From NCBI GenBank assembly GCA_963693285.1, contig OY848924.1, positions 1,044,144 through 1,108,143 on the forward strand: a stretch of 64,000 nt of DNA, read 5' to 3'. The notes under the pieces were generated by a model that was not told the origin of the DNA, did no database searches, and saw only the letters and a list, made by a program, of their open reading frames with translations. The stretch comes from Xestospongia muta. Its lineage: Eukaryota; Porifera; Demospongiae; Haplosclerida; Petrosiidae. Made by a program: the position numbers and the translations under genes. The stretch's first letter is position 1. Each line of letters opens with the position of its first letter. Of this stretch, positions 58,236-64,000 are shown in pieces.

Positions 58236-61200
58236 AGGTATAACCAGAGCTGTGTTTCTTTCTCTTATTTACTCCTTTGTTTCTAATGAAGTAACAATTC
58301 TATTTTTATATTTTTGGAATTCACTGCTACAATATAATCAGAAAATAAACATCTCTGCTTATGTGACTGATGGTCTCCTCAGTAGCATACCCTTTATGAA
58401 CTTCGGTGTAGTTATCTTTTATGAAAGATCTATCGGTAAAGTTATTCGTACTGTTTATGCACTCCTGAAGTATATTGTGATAGTATGGATCATCCATCTC
58501 ATTGTCCAAGCTGTAATAAGGAGAAGAAGACTTTCTAAAACTCTAAATACATTCCTTGTGGTTTCTTTTGTATCTTGCCCTTTCTTTATTTCATGGTTGA
58601 TAGCTGGTTTCATACATGCTTTAAGTGTGATAATGGTATTGATGTTATGTACATATACATTTATAGCTATGATATTGGCTCGAACTACAATAGGAAGATC
58701 TTTCATGGCTAATCCTATTGAATTTAACCAAGGTAAATTAAATCCGATTATTATAAATATGCTGAATCTTTTGTTTTTGACATAGATGGTCAACAATACT
58801 TACATAACTATGAAGAACAGTTAGAAAAACGAGGATCATTAAAAGTGAACATTGTCCAATGTATGACTATTGGTCCACCTAATGTTGGTAAAACTACATT
58901 GAAAGAACAATTACTTACCAATGATGGAGAGAATACTGCTACAGTTGAGGGAGTACATGATCGACCACCTAGTAGTCCAGTTTGTGCTGAAATTAAAAGA
59001 ATTCAAATACTCTTGGGTGGCAACAAAAAGGGTGAGGAGTCACCTTGTGCAGTTGTAGTAGATAAATACACCTGGAATACTCTCCAATTTGATGAAGAAG
59101 TGATTGGTTTTCTAAAAAATATATCAAAGAGTACAAGCAGATTTTTTACTAAAGGAGAAATTTTATTCTGGACTAATCATTTTATTATAATGTTTGTATG
59201 TCTCATTATTTTTGCCAGTGTTTTACCTGAACAAATAAGGGAAGACGATACGATTGTCTCTATTATTCGGATTTATGATAGTTTAATGTTTAATTTGGCA
59301 TATTCTTCAATAACTATTACTATGCTGGCACTGTATTGGATCTATTCATACTGTACTAAGTCGGCTAAAACTAACATCATTGCTATAACTAAAGAAGCAC
59401 TTCAACATAATGATATCAACAAAGTACAACCACTTTTTGATCAAACTTTTACTATCTACTTCAGAGATTGTGGAGGACAACCAGAGTTCCATGAAGTTCT
59501 TCCTGCTTTGGTATCTCAATCCACTTTGTTTTTTCTTGTCTTCAACCTTAGTGAACATCTTGACACTCAATACAAAGTGACTTATAAAACTAGTAATGAT
59601 AAAGTATCTGATTCATATGTGAGTAGTTTCACTGTTAAACAAGCTCTTCTACAATATCTAGCTAGTATTAGTTCAATAGGAAAATATTCTAAGCCAAAAA
59701 TAAACAGACTCAAGTCATTGTTTATGTGTTTATGGAAGAAGTTAACTCAATTATGGAAAAAGAAAGTCAAAGCCATTGTATCCAAAGTAATAATTATAGG
59801 AACTCACAAAGACTTACTTGGTGACATTGCAGATGCTGATGATGTGGTTCTTCAAAGGAACATTCAGTTAAAAGATGAACTAAAAGACACAGACTGGTAC
59901 TCTGAAGCAATGATTATACCAGTAGAAGGTCGTAAACTTCTCCTTGGAATAAACACCTTCAGTCCAAATGATATAAGAAAAGTGAAAGATCTAGTGAACA
60001 AGGTAGCCCTAAATGAAGACTATCAGTTAGAGATACCAGTCCCTTGGTTGGCATTTGAATTATGTATACGTAATTTAGGAAAAAAGGTAATGCCTCTTAA
60101 AGAATGTCAACATCTTGCTAAAGAGTGTGAAATATTATATGGAGATGAATTTAATGCTGCTCTCTGGTTCCTACACAATAAAGTAGGAACAATAAGGTAT
60201 TTCAAGACTGTACCTGAACTACAGAATATAGTTATTACTGACCCTCAGCTACTCTTTGATTTAGTGACAGACTTAATTGTGAACACATTTTCTTTTGGCA
60301 AACATATTGAGAGAATGAGTGAACATGACAGGTTTCGTTCTTCAGGTCGTTTCACAAAACATCATTTAGAGCAGTGTGAAGCTGTTAAAGAGAAGTTATT
60401 ATCAGTAGAACAAGTAATAGCTGTTCTAGAATATCTTGTTATCATTGCTCCTGTAGGTATAAATGAGTCTAATGAACACGAGTATTTTCTCCCTTGTGTT
60501 CTAGTACATGCTTCTCTTCCATCTACTCCATTGTTACATAATGATAGTGACATTCCTCCACTTCTCATTACATTCAAATGTCACTACACTCCAAGAGGTA
60601 TCTTTAGCTCACTCATTGCTAGAATTCTTCTTGATGGTAAAGACAAATGGGAACTTTATTCAGAAGAAATAAAGAGAAATCAAGTTGATTTTTGTCTTAT
60701 CAAATCAGGACATATTGTCACTATCACAAATTTGTTTAGATTTCTTGAAATTGCAGTGAAATTACCTTACCATGCTACTGAAAGTATTCAGGAAAATGTT
60801 TATGTAGTTATTAAACATTATATTTCTCGTTGTCTTAATGATGTTAGAAAACAGCTCAATTACACAGCTATCGCAGATCATTCATTCGGCTTCTATTGCA
60901 AAAATTTTTGCAACCAGTGTGCAGATCATCATCCTGCTATATGTGATAACAACATTAAGCCCAAATATGTGAAATGTCATTTAAAATGTAAATTTACATC
61001 ATATCTTCTACCACAGCATCAAATTTGGTTCTATAATAAATGTAAGTTGAATTAATCTTTATAATCAATGTCCACATAAATAACCAAAAAGTGTTTTTAT
61101 ATTTATTATCTTTTTATTTTTATTATTAGTTTCTTCACAGGAAATGACTAAAATTTTGAAAGGTATATAAAAACTTTATAGCTTGTATATATGATCTGTT

Positions 61201-61550
61201 TGTTAATTTTACTCAAATGTTTATTTCTTTACTTTTTTGCAACTTCTTTAGATCAATTTTTAATTTACACAGCTCCTAAGCCAAGAAAACATGAGCTATT
61301 AAAGTTCCTCTCTTCTATCAGTGCTAAGTGGCAAGAAATAGGAGATTTACTTGGAGTTGATTCAGACACAATTGAAGGATTATATTTTTCAAATAAACCA
61401 AATCATGTTAAGATGTCTGAGGTATTACAGTACTGGTTGGATAATGAGCCCACTCCAGTGACATGGGATAACATTATCAGTGTCCTAGATGGCCCTCTTA
61501 AGAAGAAATCAGTTGGTGATGAGATTCGTAAATATCTTAATTCGACCTAA
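58231..61550 (+). CDS. Membrane-anchored Roco-like GTPase with Death domain, copy 2 (open)
   Basis: Four exons (58231-58732, 58786-61041, 61130-61162, 61252-61550) join in frame to 1029 residues. Exon 1 has four or five hydrophobic segments. The GTPase has a P-loop GPPNVGKTT (197-205), a DCGGQPEF switch II (395-399 for DCGGQ) and THKD (507-510), a G4 variant usual in Roc/Roco and DAPK-type domains. Between P-loop and switch II are two hydrophobic helices (about 292-311 and 330-355), not seen in ordinary Ras-like domains. A COR-like region follows (VGTIRYF, VITDPQLLFDLVTDLI, GRFTKHHLEQ), then a His/Cys-rich part. A C-terminal Death domain spans about 940-1025 (AKWQEIGDLLGV...WDNIISVLDG). Without splicing at 61041 the frame ends at 61055 and the Death domain is lost. 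An upstream in-frame ATG at 58219 lies in transposon DNA. A role in membrane-coupled innate-immune or death signalling is inference. Confidence 0.85.
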
Positions 61551-62955
61551 GTCATTCAAGTATGTGATATATACACAAGCACATGTCACTGTACATTACT
61601 TGCGGCATATACTCACTATAAAATATGCCACAAAAATATATATGCGTTTATTGTATATGATAATAATTTGTCTTTTTGTGTAGATAACACTTACTCCTCT
61701 ACTACTCCTGTCACTACTATATGTTACAAATATTGCCGTCACAGCACCATATAGATAACCTGACAATATGTATTGTGTTACAAGTACAACTATATATTTT
61801 AAATATAAGCTGTGTGAGAATATTAATTTATTTTTACTGATATTTCTTTATAAGATCTCTACTTAGTTTTGTTTTTGTTTTTTAGTCAATTTTTTGTTAA
61901 CTATGTTTATTTTTCCACAATATTATATTTAACATAATCATTTTTTTGTCAATCATCCTGATTTGACCACCCAATCTGTCTCAGCTTTTCTCACTAGCCT
62001 ATAGTAACTGGTCAGGCCAGTCATGCACTTTTTGGTCAAGTTGAACCTTGATCTTAATATTAGTACATACCTGTACATTATTATAGTACTACACTGAAAC
62101 ACATGTAATTGTACAAACATGCTACATATATTTCAGCACCATTGCTACAACTATACAAATATTGCTGTCACAACACCTTTTATAGATAATTTAACAATAT
62201 GTATTGTATTACAAGTAGTACTCTATATTTGAAGTATAAACTATGTGAGAATGTTAATTGACTCTTACCGATATTCCTTCTAAGATTCTACTTAATTTGT
62301 TTGTTTAGTAACTACATTTTTCTTAGTTATTTTTCCACAATATTATATTTGACATTATTATTCTTTGTCAGTCATTCTGATTTGACTTCCCAATCTGTCT
62401 CAGGATCTTTCTAAGGCCCTTAGTAACTGGTCAGACCAGTGAGGCCATGGTCTGACCACTTTTTGGGCAAAATTGAACCTTGACCTTAATTCAGTGTGGT
62501 AATGTACACAATTACATTACCACACTGAATTATATGTAGCTGTATAAACATACTCCATCTGCATGCTCTGTAATGCCTGACTATTTGGGAACTTTACATG
62601 TATATATATATATTGACAGTAAACATTTTTTATGTTAACAGATATTGATTTATATAATAAATACCCCATCTTCTATAATTGAATCACACTTAGTTTTCTT
62701 GACATTATATAGATCATATAGACTATTATGTAATTTTGCTTATTTGCTTGCTATGGACCTGTCTCACTTCAAAATTGATTATTTAAAGGGAAAGACAGGA
62801 ACTGGTGTACATGCTCTTTGGATGCATGTGGTGGCTCTAAAATGTGATTATGGTGTCAGTGAATTTTGATTGAGCTGTAATGAAGGTTGTTTTATTGGAC
62901 AGTCATGAGTGTATATACAACAGCTTGTAAAGTGGTTATCAGAGTATCAATTAAA
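61551..62955. repeat. 3' flank of Roco-like copy 2, internally duplicated
   Basis: Two successive blocks, about 61700-62100 and 62150-62640, share the order ATAGATAA(C/T)...ACAATATGTATTGT, CTTTTTGG, TGAACCTTGA. Each resembles the single 3' flank of copy 1 (51180-51900). The second is the closer match and continues to about 62955. Confidence 0.75.
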
Positions 62956-64000
62956 ATTAAACCAGCTCCCACAAATGTGTGCCCCTCAAATTGACAACTC
63001 GAGACTGAATTTTTTTCTTAAACCCATATATACAGTAAATGTCTATGTAACAACACCCCTTGTAGCACATGACTTTGTATATTTTGTAAAGAGATTGTTC
63101 TCAGTTTACTCAGGTGTGTGAGATCACAGTGATAGATAACAGTGAACTAAAATTTCATTATAAACACAACATATGCTGATGTACTATTAATACTAATGAC
63201 ATATGTCACTCCAATTGGGTCGATGCTGTGTCTAACAAGAGTAAGTATGTAATAGAACAGAGAGTGTCTGTAATGAGCCTATAACAGCTGATACATGAAA
63301 TCTTATTCTTTCAGCCTTTCACATACTCAAGCCTTCTTTGAAATATACTATATTAGTGTGGGCATGTGGTGATTGAACTGAAAAGGTGGAAAGAGTACAC
63401 GCTCAGGCATCAACTATTATAGGATCTGTTTGACATTATCTCTTCTATTATTTACACTTGACTGTAATCAGCACAGACAATTAAGGACAATGTCATCAAT
63501 TTCTGTTAATATTTTACTAATATAGGGCAACGACGAGTTTTGAAAATACTTTAGTTTTGTAATGGACTAAGAATTAAGAATTGGTTAGAATTGACTTAAT
63601 ATATCATCATTACATACTACTGCTTGAGCTTACACTCTATACATATATATCAATGATTCCTCATATATAACTATTATGAAGCTATATTGGTACATTGATG
63701 GAGTTAACTAGCTCTTCAAATACTGTACACACTAGTCATACAGTAATCTAGCTATAATATAAACTTGTACTATTTACAACCATATGAATACTTCTGGTTA
63801 CTCATGCTGTATTAATTCTTAGAAATACATTTATTAATATGATATCATTTCCAAGAAATTTTATAGGTTTTCTTAACTGTATCGGAAAAAAGTCACTTGA
63901 TCTAAATGATATTAAATTACATTTTCTGGTAAACTTTGCCTCAATCAGTCAGATGATGGATATGGAATGAATTAAGGAATTGCTTCAAATGAAGAACAAG
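62956..64000. other. Non-coding stretch to the window end
   Basis: No convincing exon, repeat or RNA gene seen. Short open frames lack family resemblance. Confidence 0.5.

Overview
The window is strongly AT-rich, intron-rich animal DNA. Introns are short to medium, GT-AG, and filled with minisatellites. The gene set (UHRF1, an RBMS-type RRM protein, Ig/Death and Roco-like/Death proteins, a P2RX7-C domain, a Mutator-like element with protease genes) fits an early-branching invertebrate. A demosponge is my best guess, but that is inference. No bacterial or organellar genes, tRNA, rRNA or CRISPR array were seen.

Layout. 192-4835 (+): last six exons of a UHRF1-like gene (end of SRA, RING). 4945-5158: candidate promoter and 5' UTR exon of the next gene, with an E-box and a perfect kappaB-type palindrome. 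8827-13721 (+): a complete 928-residue Ig-Ig-Death-Ig-Ig protein with no signal peptide. 14442-21365 and 21628-26919 (-): two tandem paralogues, each with a PH domain followed by a helical tail of unknown type. 29859-30244 (-): an extra near-identical copy of their first two exons. 27478-29057: a foldback element with 0.5-kb inverted arms and a P2RX7-C-like gene. 31718-32763 (+): an orphan 315-residue protein. 35213-46672 (+): RBMS-type protein with two RRMs, 15 coding exons. 47800-51059 (+) and 58231-61550 (+): tandem copies of a membrane-anchored Roco-like GTPase with a C-terminal Death domain. The first is a pseudogene and the second is open throughout. 52497-58227: a 5.7-kb degraded Mutator-like element between them, carrying USP-like and Ulp1-like protease domains plus MULE transposase, SWIM and PHD domains.

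The best discovery candidates are at the right end. The GTPase has a transmembrane hairpin inserted between its P-loop and switch II. The Mutator element landed on its start codon: an 8-bp target duplication contains the ATG on both sides, and the terminal repeat adds a second in-frame ATG. This separated the intact copy from its old upstream DNA, while the copy that kept that DNA decayed. A second theme is a 58-bp minisatellite family present in about a dozen places on both strands.

Exon borders were read by eye from splice consensus, reading-frame continuity and paralogue comparison. No transcript or database evidence was available.
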